NCBI GenBank assembly: GCA_023662725.1
Contig: JAMPIL010000001.1
Coordinates: 580,258-644,257 of the forward strand
Direction: 5' to 3'
Length of the DNA: 64,000 nt
Origin: Ruminococcus flavefaciens
GTDB lineage: Bacteria > Bacillota > Clostridia > Oscillospirales > Ruminococcaceae
Position numbers and translations under genes: made by a program
The notes under the pieces: model-generated
What the model was told of the DNA's origin: nothing
Databases searched by the model: none
The model's input: only the letters and a program-made list of their open reading frames with translations
Part shown: piece after piece, positions 24,861 to 34,029 of the stretch
How the letters are laid out: the number at the start of each line of letters is the position of its first letter
How positions within the stretch are numbered: the stretch's first letter is position 1

Positions 24861-26723
24861 TTAGTTAAAATTCGGATAAACGATCTGTTTCCATGTATAA
24901 TTAATTGATTTAAGGTAAGAATCAGTAACGTTCTTATAGTGATTGCAGGTATCATAATTTGTCCATACTCCGTTAACTTTTACCTGATTCCAGTAATGGT
25001 CGCCGTCGCCTCTGCCTGTTCCGTAAACAACTCTTGACTCAAGACCTGCTTCCTGGAAGTAGAGATCGGTAACTGCTGCAAAATAATAACATACAACAAA
25101 TCTGTTGTTCATAGCGTAGTTGGCAAAAAAGCTCCATCCGATAGTTTGAATCTGCGCAAGAGATTTTGTCGATTCGATGAATTTATACATATTATTTGCA
25201 ATAACATATTCATAGATGTTATCAGGATTTTTTCCGATAGAAGCAATAACCGAAGCAGCTTTTTTCTGAACATCCGACATAGGAACAGCAACGCCGTCCG
25301 GACCGATGTTATATCCGTCTATACGACCGCTTGTAGCCATTTTTCCGCTTGTTTTATCGAAATAATACTGCTTGCCGTCAATTGTCTGCCAACCGAACTG
25401 CATTTTTCCATCTGCATTAAAATAATATTTTCCGTCGTCAAGAGTAATAAATCCGGTCTGAACGACACCGTCCGGATTAATATAATATTTAAAAGTTCTG
25501 ATGATCTGACGACCGGTAAGCATGATGCATTCATCATCGAAATAATATTTCTTTCCATCGATGATCTGCCAGTATTTAAGAGCATTTCCGTTTTCAGAGA
25601 AGTAATATTTCTTTCCGTTTATAGTCTGCCATCCTGTTTGCATAACGCCTTCTTCATTGAAATAATACTTGCTGTTATCAATAGTTACAAGCCCTGTTGC
25701 TGCCGAACCGTCTTCTCCGAAATAATACTTATTTCCGTCAACTATAAGTCTGCCGTTCTGCATTTTTCCGTCTTCACCGAAATAGTATATTTTTCCGTCA
25801 ACCGATTTGATTCCCGTGAACATTTTATAACCGTCGCCGAAATAATACGTATCTTCGCCGATATTCTGCCAGCCTGTCTGAGCGGAACCGTCCTCGCCGA
25901 AATAATAGAAAACACCGTCGGCAATTTCATGAAATCCGGTTACCATAAAACAGTTTTCATCAAAGCAGTAAACCGAATCTCCAATTGCGATAAGTCCTGT
26001 CGCAAGAGCTCCATCCGATCCGGCATAAACCGTTTGTCCGTCAATTATCTGTAAACCGTAAAGAAGCTTGCCGTCCTCTCCGAAAGCATAATTCATTCCA
26101 TTCAGAGCAATAATTCCCTTTGCAAGAGAACCGTCCGAATAAACATAATATTTGTCCCCGCCATTTTCAATCCAGCCGGTTGAAACGATTCCGTCCTCAC
26201 TGAAATTATATGTAACACCGTTTATTTCTATTGGTTCTGTCTGAACCATACCGTTTTCATTAATATAATAGCAGTCTCCTTCGTAATTAACAAATCCGGT
26301 TTCACTTAAAACCGAACCATGTACATCGGCAAGATAAAGTCCGCCTTCAACATCGGTAAATCTGCCGACAGCTTTTCCGTCTTCCGGAGCGATATAATAT
26401 TGTCTTCCACAGTATTCCAGCCAGCCGTAAAGCGGCTTTCCCGTTTCGGAATCAAAATAACAGCGATTTCCGTTAACAGTTCTCCAGCCTGTTTTTTCAA
26501 CTCCGTTTTCAGAAAAGAGATAATACTGTCCATCTATTATCTGAGTTCCTGTAACATATTCGCCGTTGGAATCATAATAAAAAATTCTGCCGTTTTCGTC
26601 CGTATACCATGTTGAAATCAGCTCCTGACCATTTTCAGCAGCAGAAACCGCAACAGGGGCAACCGTCATTGCTCCGATCGCTGCCATTACGGAACAAATA
26701 AAGATTTTGTTTTGTTTTTTCAT
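24861..26723 (-). CDS. Secreted protein with cell-wall/glucan-binding repeats and transglutaminase-like domain
   Basis: The start is ATG 26723 behind GGAGAAAGG. The 620-residue protein has a signal peptide and about 20 tandem units of about 20 residues with the choline/glucan-binding pattern (GWQTINGKKYYFSENG and variants). A C-terminal transglutaminase-like domain (about 475-620) has a candidate Cys-His-Asp triad (FVVCYYFAAV, DGDHYWNQV, YDTCNHY). The repeats usually hold proteins on wall polymers or glucans; the transglutaminase fold may cross-link or cleave peptides. It is the first gene of the surface operon, with a long leader. Confidence 0.88.
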   Translation of the reverse strand: MKKQNKIFICSVMAAIGAMTVAPVAVSAAENGQELISTWYTDENGRIFYYDSNGEYVTGTQIIDGQYYLFSENGVEKTGWRTVNGNRCYFDSETGKPLYGWLEYCGRQYYIAPEDGKAVGRFTDVEGGLYLADVHGSVLSETGFVNYEGDCYYINENGMVQTEPIEINGVTYNFSEDGIVSTGWIENGGDKYYVYSDGSLAKGIIALNGMNYAFGEDGKLLYGLQIIDGQTVYAGSDGALATGLIAIGDSVYCFDENCFMVTGFHEIADGVFYYFGEDGSAQTGWQNIGEDTYYFGDGYKMFTGIKSVDGKIYYFGEDGKMQNGRLIVDGNKYYFGEDGSAATGLVTIDNSKYYFNEEGVMQTGWQTINGKKYYFSENGNALKYWQIIDGKKYYFDDECIMLTGRQIIRTFKYYINPDGVVQTGFITLDDGKYYFNADGKMQFGWQTIDGKQYYFDKTSGKMATSGRIDGYNIGPDGVAVPMSDVQKKAASVIASIGKNPDNIYEYVIANNMYKFIESTKSLAQIQTIGWSFFANYAMNNRFVVCYYFAAVTDLYFQEAGLESRVVYGTGRGDGDHYWNQVKVNGVWTNYDTCNHYKNVTDSYLKSINYTWKQIVYPNFN

Positions 26724-27059
26724 ACCTTTCTCCAAAGCGTCCGGAATCGTATTCCGAAGCTTTCCGCACTTTTCCGGCAGCGGAATCTCCGTATTTTTCT
26801 GTATTGTATTTAATAAGTGTGTTTTTATTTGCTATTTGACGTATTGCAATAAAAAGTTTGTAAATTTTCACAAAAAACAGTTCTGAATTTCATGCACACT
26901 GACCATGCAAATAATTCAGTGTACAAAATTATTATATCAAATATTTCTGCTCACTGCAACTGTTTTTTCAATTTTTTTGCACTTTTTTATTTAAGATATT
27001 ACTTCCAAGCATTTTGAGGAAATATTAAAGGGAACTTTTTTCAAGCTCCCCTATGTTTT
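26724..27059. other. Long leader and promoter region of the surface operon
   Basis: No gene is supported. The leftward promoter lies at about 26931-26959, giving a leader of about 200 bases. The leader contains dyads such as CACTG/CAGTG around 26896-26920. Near 27027-27056 a weak GC-rich hairpin followed by AT-rich sequence may terminate the diguanylate cyclase gene. An ORF on the minus strand through the leader is a shadow of the gene's own 5' end. Confidence 0.55.
26931..26959 (-). promoter_or_regulatory. Promoter of the surface operon
   Basis: The minus strand reads TTGCAG, 17 bases, TATAAT. Confidence 0.65.
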
Positions 27060-28343
27060 CTATATTACAACAACGCAGTTTTTTCCATTGTTTTTAGCTT
27101 TATAAAGTCCGGAATCAACGCGGATGCAAAGCGTATCAAGAGTATCGTCAATTCTTGCCTGAGTTACACCAATACTCACCGTTTGCGGCTTAACATTAGC
27201 AAAAACCGTATTTTCAAAGCATTGCCTTATAAGTTCGGCAATATGAGCGGCATCAGATATTCCTGCGTCATACAAAAGAAGCATAAATTCTTCTCCGCCC
27301 CATCTTCCGGCAGAAAAACGTTTCTCATAAACCGTCTGCTTGCTTTTCAGAAGGTTCGCAAGAGCAACAATAACAACATCGCCTTCCTTATGACCATAGG
27401 TGTCGTTCACTTGCTTGAAGTTGTCGATATCGATCATTATCAGCGAAAGTTCCTTGCCGTATTCCTTCATCCTGATAAGTTCAGTCTCAATATAAGACTG
27501 TATTTCGTTACGATTATAAAGTTCGGTAAGCCCGTCGATAGAAGCGGCTGATTTAAGCTTCTGTTTCAGTATCTCATGCTCGGTAATATCATGAAGAATA
27601 CCGATTATTCCGACTACATTCCCATTATCATCTCTTAGCGGACGCTTTACTACTTCATAATACTCGCTTCCAATTTCATTTGGAATCTTTATTACATAAT
27701 CTTCACCCCTGCCGGTTTCGAGTATTTCCATATCCTTTTTCATCGCAAGAACAGCATTTTCCTTATCTTTGCGGATATCGGCATCAGTTTTGCCGCGGAT
27801 AGACCAATCAGGATCATTATCATGTTCGTAATGATGCCATGTATGAGTTGCAAAAATATACTTTCCCTCTTCATCCTTAATATAAATATTCTGAGGAAGC
27901 TCTTTCAGCATCTTTTCCATTTCATAAAAAGAAGCTGAATCTTTGCATCTTATAGCATTTTCAATACGGTTTTCAATAATTTTCTTATAGTATGGCGGAT
28001 TAATAAAATCAGCAGCGTCATATTTAAGACAATCGATCTCTTTTTCTGAATACTTTCCTGACGAAACAATAAGAATCGGAAGCAATCGAAACTTACTTTT
28101 GCTTTGAATACTTTTCAAAAAACTGTGATCATCCGCAACTGCAATTTCTGCTCCGATAAGAATTGCACTGAAATCATTGTAACACTCACTAAGAAGTCTT
28201 CTGCCGTTTTCTTTATTTTCAGGGCATATCACATCATAATCTTCGCTTAGCAGATCGCCGATCGCACCCGTTTGCTGCAAATCGTCACAAATAAAAAGGA
28301 TCTTCTTTTTTGCTGTTGGCTTTTGATTATTTATTTCGTTCAT
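27060..28343 (-). CDS. Diguanylate cyclase with degenerate receiver and PAS domains
   Basis: The 427-residue protein has a receiver-like domain (about 12-125), a PAS domain (about 140-255) and a GGDEF domain (about 260-427). The active-site loop GRWGGEEF is intact, so it should make c-di-GMP from GTP. No RxxD inhibitory site precedes it. The receiver lacks the phospho-accepting Asp (the strand reads AILIGAEIA), so it probably does not take phosphate in the normal way. It starts 15 bases after the GGDEF-EAL gene and is co-transcribed with it. Confidence 0.9.
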   Translation of the reverse strand: MNEINNQKPTAKKKILFICDDLQQTGAIGDLLSEDYDVICPENKENGRRLLSECYNDFSAILIGAEIAVADDHSFLKSIQSKSKFRLLPILIVSSGKYSEKEIDCLKYDAADFINPPYYKKIIENRIENAIRCKDSASFYEMEKMLKELPQNIYIKDEEGKYIFATHTWHHYEHDNDPDWSIRGKTDADIRKDKENAVLAMKKDMEILETGRGEDYVIKIPNEIGSEYYEVVKRPLRDDNGNVVGIIGILHDITEHEILKQKLKSAASIDGLTELYNRNEIQSYIETELIRMKEYGKELSLIMIDIDNFKQVNDTYGHKEGDVVIVALANLLKSKQTVYEKRFSAGRWGGEEFMLLLYDAGISDAAHIAELIRQCFENTVFANVKPQTVSIGVTQARIDDTLDTLCIRVDSGLYKAKNNGKNCVVVI

Positions 28344-28358
28344 TTATGATTCTCCTGT

Positions 28359-30800
28359 TCAATCCACAACCAAAGCCGCTGAAGCGTAGGCTTTTACAGG
28401 ACGTCCGGTTTCATCAAATTCAGTCGTATATTTTACACGGAATGGTATTCGGTCTGCTGTTAAAGGAATAATCGCTTCAAGAGATTCTACTCCATCAGCT
28501 ATCTGCTTATGCCAATCACGATACATATCTGCAACTTCCGGCGGGAAGATTCCTATTTCTATCGCACTTTCAGGATAATTTTTCAGAAGAGGCGGAAGTC
28601 CTAAATTTTTCATGCACCTGAAACACGGCCGCATTTCTTTAGTTGCAACAGTATATTCCCAGAAATACATATCAACCTGTTCACTTGCAATCTTAAAACG
28701 CTTTTCGGTGTCCAGAATTCCGGAATAATAATTTTTTTCGGCTGTAATATTGCGTATCATAGCATAAAAAAGACAGCTGTTCTTGCTTTTTCCTATCATA
28801 CGGACTGTGCTTCTTACACAGATATCATCCTCGCCGCAGGTTGACGAAGTCAGATGACGCCATGTTTCCGCTTCTTGTTCATCCTCGGTTTCAATTGCCA
28901 GCTCAAGCATACTGCGGTAAATTTTTTTACCCTCTTCATCGAACCAATCCATAATATCAGTATTAACGATTTCATTTTCAGAAAGATTCATACAAATTTC
29001 CTGAAGATATTTTTTGTTTACTCTTAAAAGCTCAGTTTTCCCATCATGATAATCAAAAATTGCAGCGCCTCCGACAAAATTGCTGAAGATAAGAGTTTCC
29101 ATCGAATCGCTCGACCAGAAATTGGCTGCGTTCATCGTATCGAGCAGACGCATCTGCGGAGCGGTTATCCCAACGCTTTCGCTGCTGCATAAAAGCTTAT
29201 GATACTCTTTTTCCGACAGGGGACGTGAATAAAGATAGCCCTGAATATAATTGCAGCCGATACTTCTTAAAAAATCAGCCTGTTCAACTATTTCAACACC
29301 CTCCGCAATAACGGGCAGACCAAGCCAGTTTACCATTCTTACAACAGAGCTTAAAATCGTTCCGCCACGATTGTTTGTATCGTTTTCATTCTGAAGAAAA
29401 CGCATATCAAGCTTGATAATATCAAAATCAATATCTTTAAGAATATTAAGCGAAGAATAACCGCTTCCGAAATCATCCATCTCAACAATATAACCATAAC
29501 TATGAAGCTTTCTTACGGCTTCGTTGATAAACTGACTGTTGCCAAGTGCAGCAGACTCGGTTATCTCAATGCGGATATATTTTGAAGGCACATTATATTT
29601 CCTGCGTGACTGCTCCAGCTTATCTATAAAATCCGGGGAAAATATGTCATATCTTGTAAGATTTACCGAAATTGGAACAATATGGCTGCCTTCATTCATA
29701 CATTTTCTTATATACCGGCAAACCTTATCAAAAACATAAAGATCAAGTGCGGTTATAAATCCGTTCTTTTCAAAAACCGGAACAAAAACTCCGGGCGAGA
29801 TCAGTCCTTTTTCCGGATGATTCCAGCGGACAAGCGCCTCTGCTCCGACAAGCATTCCGGTTGAATGATTATACTGCGGCTGATAACAGATAACAAACTG
29901 TTCTTCTTCAAGCGCAGCACGCATAAGTCCGGTTATTTCCTGTTCTGTAAGAAGATTGCTTCTGAGAGTTTCGGTATAATAATTATATCTTTGAGTATAG
30001 CTCCCCTTTATCGGCGACTGCGCCATTATGGCACGTCCTATTGCTGAATCTGCGGGACGAAGCTTTCCGTTAAACAGGTATATTCCCGCATTGCAGGCTA
30101 TTTCAAACGAAAGCGGATATGATGAGATATTTTCAAATATATTTTCAATAAAATCCGGAATATCTTTTATTATAGTTTTTGTTATAAGACAGAAACGGTC
30201 TGAACCGATACGGCAGGCTATTCCGTTGTTTTCAACAACTTTAGCAATAGCGTCAGCAATATGTATAAGGAGTCTGTCTCCTTCCTCCATACCGAACATT
30301 TCATTTATTATTTTAAATCGCTGAACGTCAAAATAGATCATTACCGTTTTCATAAGATCTTCTTCGGAAAGTTTTTCAAGCCAACAATCCGCTTCTTTTA
30401 CGAATGCTGCACGGGTGTATATTCCTGTAAGCTGATCAAGTTTTTGAAAAGCTGATTCGTTGAAGGCACTCATAAATGTAAAAATTACAGCTACGCTCTT
30501 TTTCGGTTCTGAACATACAAATCCTATCTGGCAGAATACATTCTTCCCCTCGGCAGATTTTACAAGACTTTTCATATAAGACACATATGGCTTACAAGAA
30601 ACGGATGCTTCAGCAAGCTTTTTACGAAATGATTCAGCGTCTTTCCGATTAAGAAAATCATTGCCAAGCAGTTGGTCTACTGAACAGGTATCTCCTTTAA
30701 CGGATAATAATTCTTTAGCAGAATTCAGATTATGGAACTGATGCGATTCACATTTATATACAATAACAACGCTGTTATACTTGCTTTGTGGTACATTCAT
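28359..30800 (-). CDS. GGDEF-EAL c-di-GMP phosphodiesterase with PAS-like ends
   Basis: The 813-residue protein has a PAS-like N-terminus, a degenerate GGDEF domain (about 125-285; RIGSDRF in place of GGDEF), an EAL domain (about 290-540) and a C-terminal sensory region (about 560-810). EAL catalytic marks are intact: EALVRW, ITES, DDFGSGYSSL, KLDMRF and AEGVE. The likely role is c-di-GMP hydrolysis, perhaps tuned by GTP binding to the inactive GGDEF. GGAGG precedes the ATG and the promoter is TTGATT-N17-TATAAT at 30862-30890. It pairs with the cyclase downstream, setting opposing activities in one operon. Confidence 0.9.
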   Translation of the reverse strand: MNVPQSKYNSVVIVYKCESHQFHNLNSAKELLSVKGDTCSVDQLLGNDFLNRKDAESFRKKLAEASVSCKPYVSYMKSLVKSAEGKNVFCQIGFVCSEPKKSVAVIFTFMSAFNESAFQKLDQLTGIYTRAAFVKEADCWLEKLSEEDLMKTVMIYFDVQRFKIINEMFGMEEGDRLLIHIADAIAKVVENNGIACRIGSDRFCLITKTIIKDIPDFIENIFENISSYPLSFEIACNAGIYLFNGKLRPADSAIGRAIMAQSPIKGSYTQRYNYYTETLRSNLLTEQEITGLMRAALEEEQFVICYQPQYNHSTGMLVGAEALVRWNHPEKGLISPGVFVPVFEKNGFITALDLYVFDKVCRYIRKCMNEGSHIVPISVNLTRYDIFSPDFIDKLEQSRRKYNVPSKYIRIEITESAALGNSQFINEAVRKLHSYGYIVEMDDFGSGYSSLNILKDIDFDIIKLDMRFLQNENDTNNRGGTILSSVVRMVNWLGLPVIAEGVEIVEQADFLRSIGCNYIQGYLYSRPLSEKEYHKLLCSSESVGITAPQMRLLDTMNAANFWSSDSMETLIFSNFVGGAAIFDYHDGKTELLRVNKKYLQEICMNLSENEIVNTDIMDWFDEEGKKIYRSMLELAIETEDEQEAETWRHLTSSTCGEDDICVRSTVRMIGKSKNSCLFYAMIRNITAEKNYYSGILDTEKRFKIASEQVDMYFWEYTVATKEMRPCFRCMKNLGLPPLLKNYPESAIEIGIFPPEVADMYRDWHKQIADGVESLEAIIPLTADRIPFRVKYTTEFDETGRPVKAYASAALVVD

Positions 30801-30861
30801 AAAAAACCTCCTGTCAAGCAGATTCGAATTTAAATCGCTGACTTGAATATCCTATTTAAAC

Positions 30862-30890
30862 ATTATATCACTTTCCAACAAAAAAATCAA
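30862..30890 (-). promoter_or_regulatory. Promoter of the c-di-GMP operon
   Basis: The minus strand reads TTGATT (30890-30885), 17 bases, TATAAT (30867-30862). Confidence 0.75.
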
Positions 30891-30947
30891 CCTTTTCACC
30901 GTAAAAATGTGCATAATATTACAAGAGAATATTGTTGCAATATGCTG

Positions 30948-30976
30948 TTGACAGAAATCCAATTGAGTGATATAAT
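30948..30976 (+). promoter_or_regulatory. Consensus promoter of the acyltransferase/ApbE operon
   Basis: TTGACA (30948-30953), 17 bases, TATAAT (30971-30976): a perfect sigma-A consensus about 75 bases before the ATG. Confidence 0.85.
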
Positions 30977-31051
30977 AAATGATAGCATACACTAACTAAC
31001 AAAAATACCAGTATCTCTTCCCTTAGTTCTAAGAAATAGGAGCAATAACAC

Positions 31052-32101
31052 ATGAGAAAGCATTACATTGACAATTTGCGGAATTATACAATTATACTTT
31101 TATTTCCGGTTCACACATTTATGATATGGAATAATTTCGGCTCCGGATTTTATATTCATGCGGAAGAAAATCTGCTGTTGAGTACATTTATCACAATGAT
31201 AAATCCTTGGTTTATGCCGCTGCTTTTTGTTCTTGCAGGAATCAGTGCGAAACATTCATTGGAAAAACGTTCCGGTAATGAGTTCATTCGTCAGCGTGCC
31301 GATAAATTATTAATTCCATTTATTTTCGGAACGATTCTTTCAGCTCCGCTACAGACCTATTTTGCAAGAAAATTTTCATTCGGATACAACGGATCTTATT
31401 TTGAAAATATTAAATATTTCTTCACTCATCTTACAGATTTAAGCGGCTATGACGGAGCTTTCACTCCGGCGCATTTATGGTTTATTTTATTTTTATTCGT
31501 TATTTCTGCTGTATCTTTAATATTTTTTCGCTTTATCCCATATGAAAGAGTGCGTGAAAAGGCAGATAAATTCCCTTTATACGGCATTATACTGCTGTTT
31601 CTGCCGATATATATTATGTATCATATCGGAAATTTCGGAGGATATAGTTTGGGTAAGTATTTGACGTTATTTTTAATAGGATATTATTTCTTCAGCAGCA
31701 ATGATTTAATTGATAAACTTGAAAAGAACTCCGGTATGCTTACTATATTTTCTGTAATTTTAATTGCGATCTCTGCTGTTTTGTATTATAATCTTTCTTA
31801 CTACGGCGATTTATGGATAAATTTTATAGGCTGGATGACTGTTCTTGCCGTAATTGGCTCCGGGAAAAAATATTTAAATAAAAAGACCATCCTTACTGAA
31901 TATCTTAATCACGCTTCTTATCCCATCTATATATTGCATCAGCCAATTCTGGTGACATTAGCATATTATGTTTTAAAAATAAAAACCTTTTTACCGGTAC
32001 AATTTCTTATTATCTGCTTCGGAAGCCTTGCTATAACAATATTCGCATATCATATTATAAAACCAATACCGTTTCTGAGAAAACTCATGGGAATAAAGTA
32101 A
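31052..32101 (+). CDS. Membrane acyltransferase 3 family protein (MdoC-like)
   Basis: The 349-residue protein has about ten hydrophobic helices and acyltransferase-3 marks: a short N-terminus RKHYIDNLRNYTIILLFPVHTF with the His of the first helix, PAHLWFILFLF, and the closing HASYPIYILHQPILV. The family acylates sugars or glucans on the membrane (OpgC/MdoC type). The substrate is unknown. AGGAG precedes the ATG. It leads the operon containing apbE and the NusG-II/Gx genes, with a 26-base gap. Confidence 0.85.
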   Translation: MRKHYIDNLRNYTIILLFPVHTFMIWNNFGSGFYIHAEENLLLSTFITMINPWFMPLLFVLAGISAKHSLEKRSGNEFIRQRADKLLIPFIFGTILSAPLQTYFARKFSFGYNGSYFENIKYFFTHLTDLSGYDGAFTPAHLWFILFLFVISAVSLIFFRFIPYERVREKADKFPLYGIILLFLPIYIMYHIGNFGGYSLGKYLTLFLIGYYFFSSNDLIDKLEKNSGMLTIFSVILIAISAVLYYNLSYYGDLWINFIGWMTVLAVIGSGKKYLNKKTILTEYLNHASYPIYILHQPILVTLAYYVLKIKTFLPVQFLIICFGSLAITIFAYHIIKPIPFLRKLMGIK

Positions 32102-32127
32102 CTTTTTAGAATTACGAGGTGAAATTA

Positions 32128-33156
32128 ATGAGGAAAAAGATTATAGCCGGATTTATAGCAAGCGCATTATTATTAACCGCCTGCGGAAAGAAAACGGTTG
32201 AAAATAAACAAGATAGCAGATCATTTTTTGCAATGGACACCTATATGACCGTTACTGTGTACGGAGAAAATACCAAAGCTGCACTGGATAAAGCGGAGGA
32301 AAAAGTTGCAGAGCTTGAACGGTTATGGTCCGTAACCGACGAAAACAGCGAGATTTATGCAGTTAACCACAGTGGCGGAAATAGTGTTTCTGTGAGTTCG
32401 GAAACAGCAGCACTGCTCGGTTTTTCTCTTGATATTTCAGCAATGACCGACGGTGCTCTCGACTGCACCATGTATCCTGTTCTGACCGAATGGGGATTTA
32501 CCACCGGAGATTATAAAGTTCCATCGGACAAAAATATCGCTGAACTCCTTGAAAATACCGGATATCAAAAAATACGGTTCGACGGACAAGCTGTGACAGT
32601 ACCTGAAAATATGCAGATAGATTTAGGAGCGGTCGGCAAAGGATATACCGGAGATCTTCTGGCTGAAACACTGAAAGAAAACGGCATCAGTTCCGCACTT
32701 CTTGATCTGGGAGGAAATATCCAGACTATCGGAAAAAAATCGGACGGTTCAGACTGGAAGCTTGGACTAAGAAGTCCGTTTGATGAGGAAACTTTTGCAA
32801 TTCTGGAAGCTTCGGACTGCGCCGTTATTACTTCCGGCGGTTATGAACGTTATTTCGTCGGAGATGACGGTGAAACATACTGGCATATTCTTGATCCGAA
32901 AACCGGAAAACCGGCACAAAACGGTCTTGTTTCAGCAACGATCGTCGGTAAAGAAGGCAGACTTTGCGACGCTCTTTCAACTTCCATATTCGTTATGGGA
33001 CTTGATAAAGCCGAAAATTTATGGAGGCAGCATGATGATTTTGAAATGGTTCTTGTAACTGAAAACGGCGAAATTTATATAACTGAGGGTATTGAAGAAA
33101 AATTCTCGCTTAGTGCGATGTACCAAAATCTGACAGTGGAAGTGATATACCGATGA
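32128..33156 (+). CDS. apbE: FAD:protein FMN transferase (ApbE/FmnB-like lipoprotein)
   Basis: ATG 32128 follows GAGGTGA; the GTG at 32119 lies inside that site. The 342-residue lipoprotein (ALLLTAC, Cys near 18) has the ApbE fold: FFAMDTYMTVTVYG, DLGAVGKGYTGD, the DLGGNIQTIG loop, HILDPKTGKPA and the acidic DALSTS segment. The enzyme covalently attaches FMN to Thr/Ser of extracytoplasmic redox proteins, here on the outer face of the membrane. Its stop overlaps the next ATG (ATGA). With the two next genes it matches part of the flavin-based extracellular electron-transfer gene set of Gram-positives. Confidence 0.92.
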   Translation: MRKKIIAGFIASALLLTACGKKTVENKQDSRSFFAMDTYMTVTVYGENTKAALDKAEEKVAELERLWSVTDENSEIYAVNHSGGNSVSVSSETAALLGFSLDISAMTDGALDCTMYPVLTEWGFTTGDYKVPSDKNIAELLENTGYQKIRFDGQAVTVPENMQIDLGAVGKGYTGDLLAETLKENGISSALLDLGGNIQTIGKKSDGSDWKLGLRSPFDEETFAILEASDCAVITSGGYERYFVGDDGETYWHILDPKTGKPAQNGLVSATIVGKEGRLCDALSTSIFVMGLDKAENLWRQHDDFEMVLVTENGEIYITEGIEEKFSLSAMYQNLTVEVIYR

Positions 33157-33518
33157 AGTCAAAAAAAATATGGATAACGGTCTGCATACTCATTTTTTTA
33201 ATAGGAATCTCTGGAAGTCTGTGGATTATATTCAAACCTCATGGTCAGACCGTTCGCATTGTGCAGAACGGAAAAACGCTGTATACTATTGATCTCGATC
33301 ATTCCGCTGACAGAACTATCGAGGTTGAATATCAGGGCATCAAAAATATAATTCAAATCAAAGACCATAAAATCTCCATTGCCGAAGCCGAATGCCCTGA
33401 TCATACCTGCGTTAAAATGGGTGAACTTAAATCCGGTGCTGCACCAATTGTCTGTTTACCAAATAAGCTTGTGATAGAATTTATAGAAGATGATGATATT
33501 GACGCTGAGGTGAAGTGA
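33153..33518 (+). CDS. NusG domain II protein (EetA-like)
   Basis: The 121-residue protein has one N-terminal membrane helix (about 7-27) and an extracytoplasmic NusG-II domain. YTIDLDHSADRTIEVEY and the Cys-containing AEAECPDHTCVKMGELKSG are the visible marks. Proteins of this type sit beside ApbE and Gx-transporter genes in flavin-based extracellular electron-transfer loci. The exact biochemical role is not proven; the CPDHTC pair may be redox-active. Confidence 0.85.
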   Translation: MKSKKIWITVCILIFLIGISGSLWIIFKPHGQTVRIVQNGKTLYTIDLDHSADRTIEVEYQGIKNIIQIKDHKISIAEAECPDHTCVKMGELKSGAAPIVCLPNKLVIEFIEDDDIDAEVK

Positions 33519-33519
33519 A

Positions 33520-34017
33520 ATGAATGTAAAAAAACTGGCCCGGCTTGCGCTTCTTACAGCTATTGCGCTCATTATTTTTATCGTAGAAATGCGAATTCCC
33601 GATCTTGTTCCAATTCCTGGAGTTAAACTTGGATTAGCCAATATCGTTACCGTGTATGCAATGTATCACTACTCGGCAAAGGAAACCGCTCTTATTGTTC
33701 TTGCAAGAATTCTGCTTGGGTCTATTTTCGGAGGAAATATCAGTGCAATTATTTATAGCTTCAGCGGTGCATTTCTCTGTCTAACCGGCATGATTATTCT
33801 CCGCCGTATAATCGATGAAAATAATATCTGGATTTGCAGCATCCTCGGAGCTGTTCTTCATAATATCGGACAAACTGCCGCCGCTATTGTTGTGATGAAA
33901 ACAACAGCCGTTTTATCTTATCTTCCGTTTCTGCTCGTTTCAGGATGCATTGCCGGCGCCTTTATCGGTATTTGCGCCCAGATTCTTGTCAGAAAATCGA
34001 GTAACTTTGACAAATAG
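33520..34017 (+). CDS. Gx transporter family membrane protein (EetB-like)
   Basis: The 165-residue protein has about five hydrophobic helices and the family pattern VPIPGVKLGLANIVTVYAMY and LLGSIFGGNISAIIYSFSG. It was formerly called heptaprenyl diphosphate synthase component I; it resembles small ECF S-component-like transporters. It is one base downstream of the NusG-II gene. Pairing with NusG-II and ApbE points to electron-transfer or flavin-related function rather than prenyl synthesis. Confidence 0.87.
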   Translation: MNVKKLARLALLTAIALIIFIVEMRIPDLVPIPGVKLGLANIVTVYAMYHYSAKETALIVLARILLGSIFGGNISAIIYSFSGAFLCLTGMIILRRIIDENNIWICSILGAVLHNIGQTAAAIVVMKTTAVLSYLPFLLVSGCIAGAFIGICAQILVRKSSNFDK

Positions 34018-34029
34018 CGCAGCGATTAT

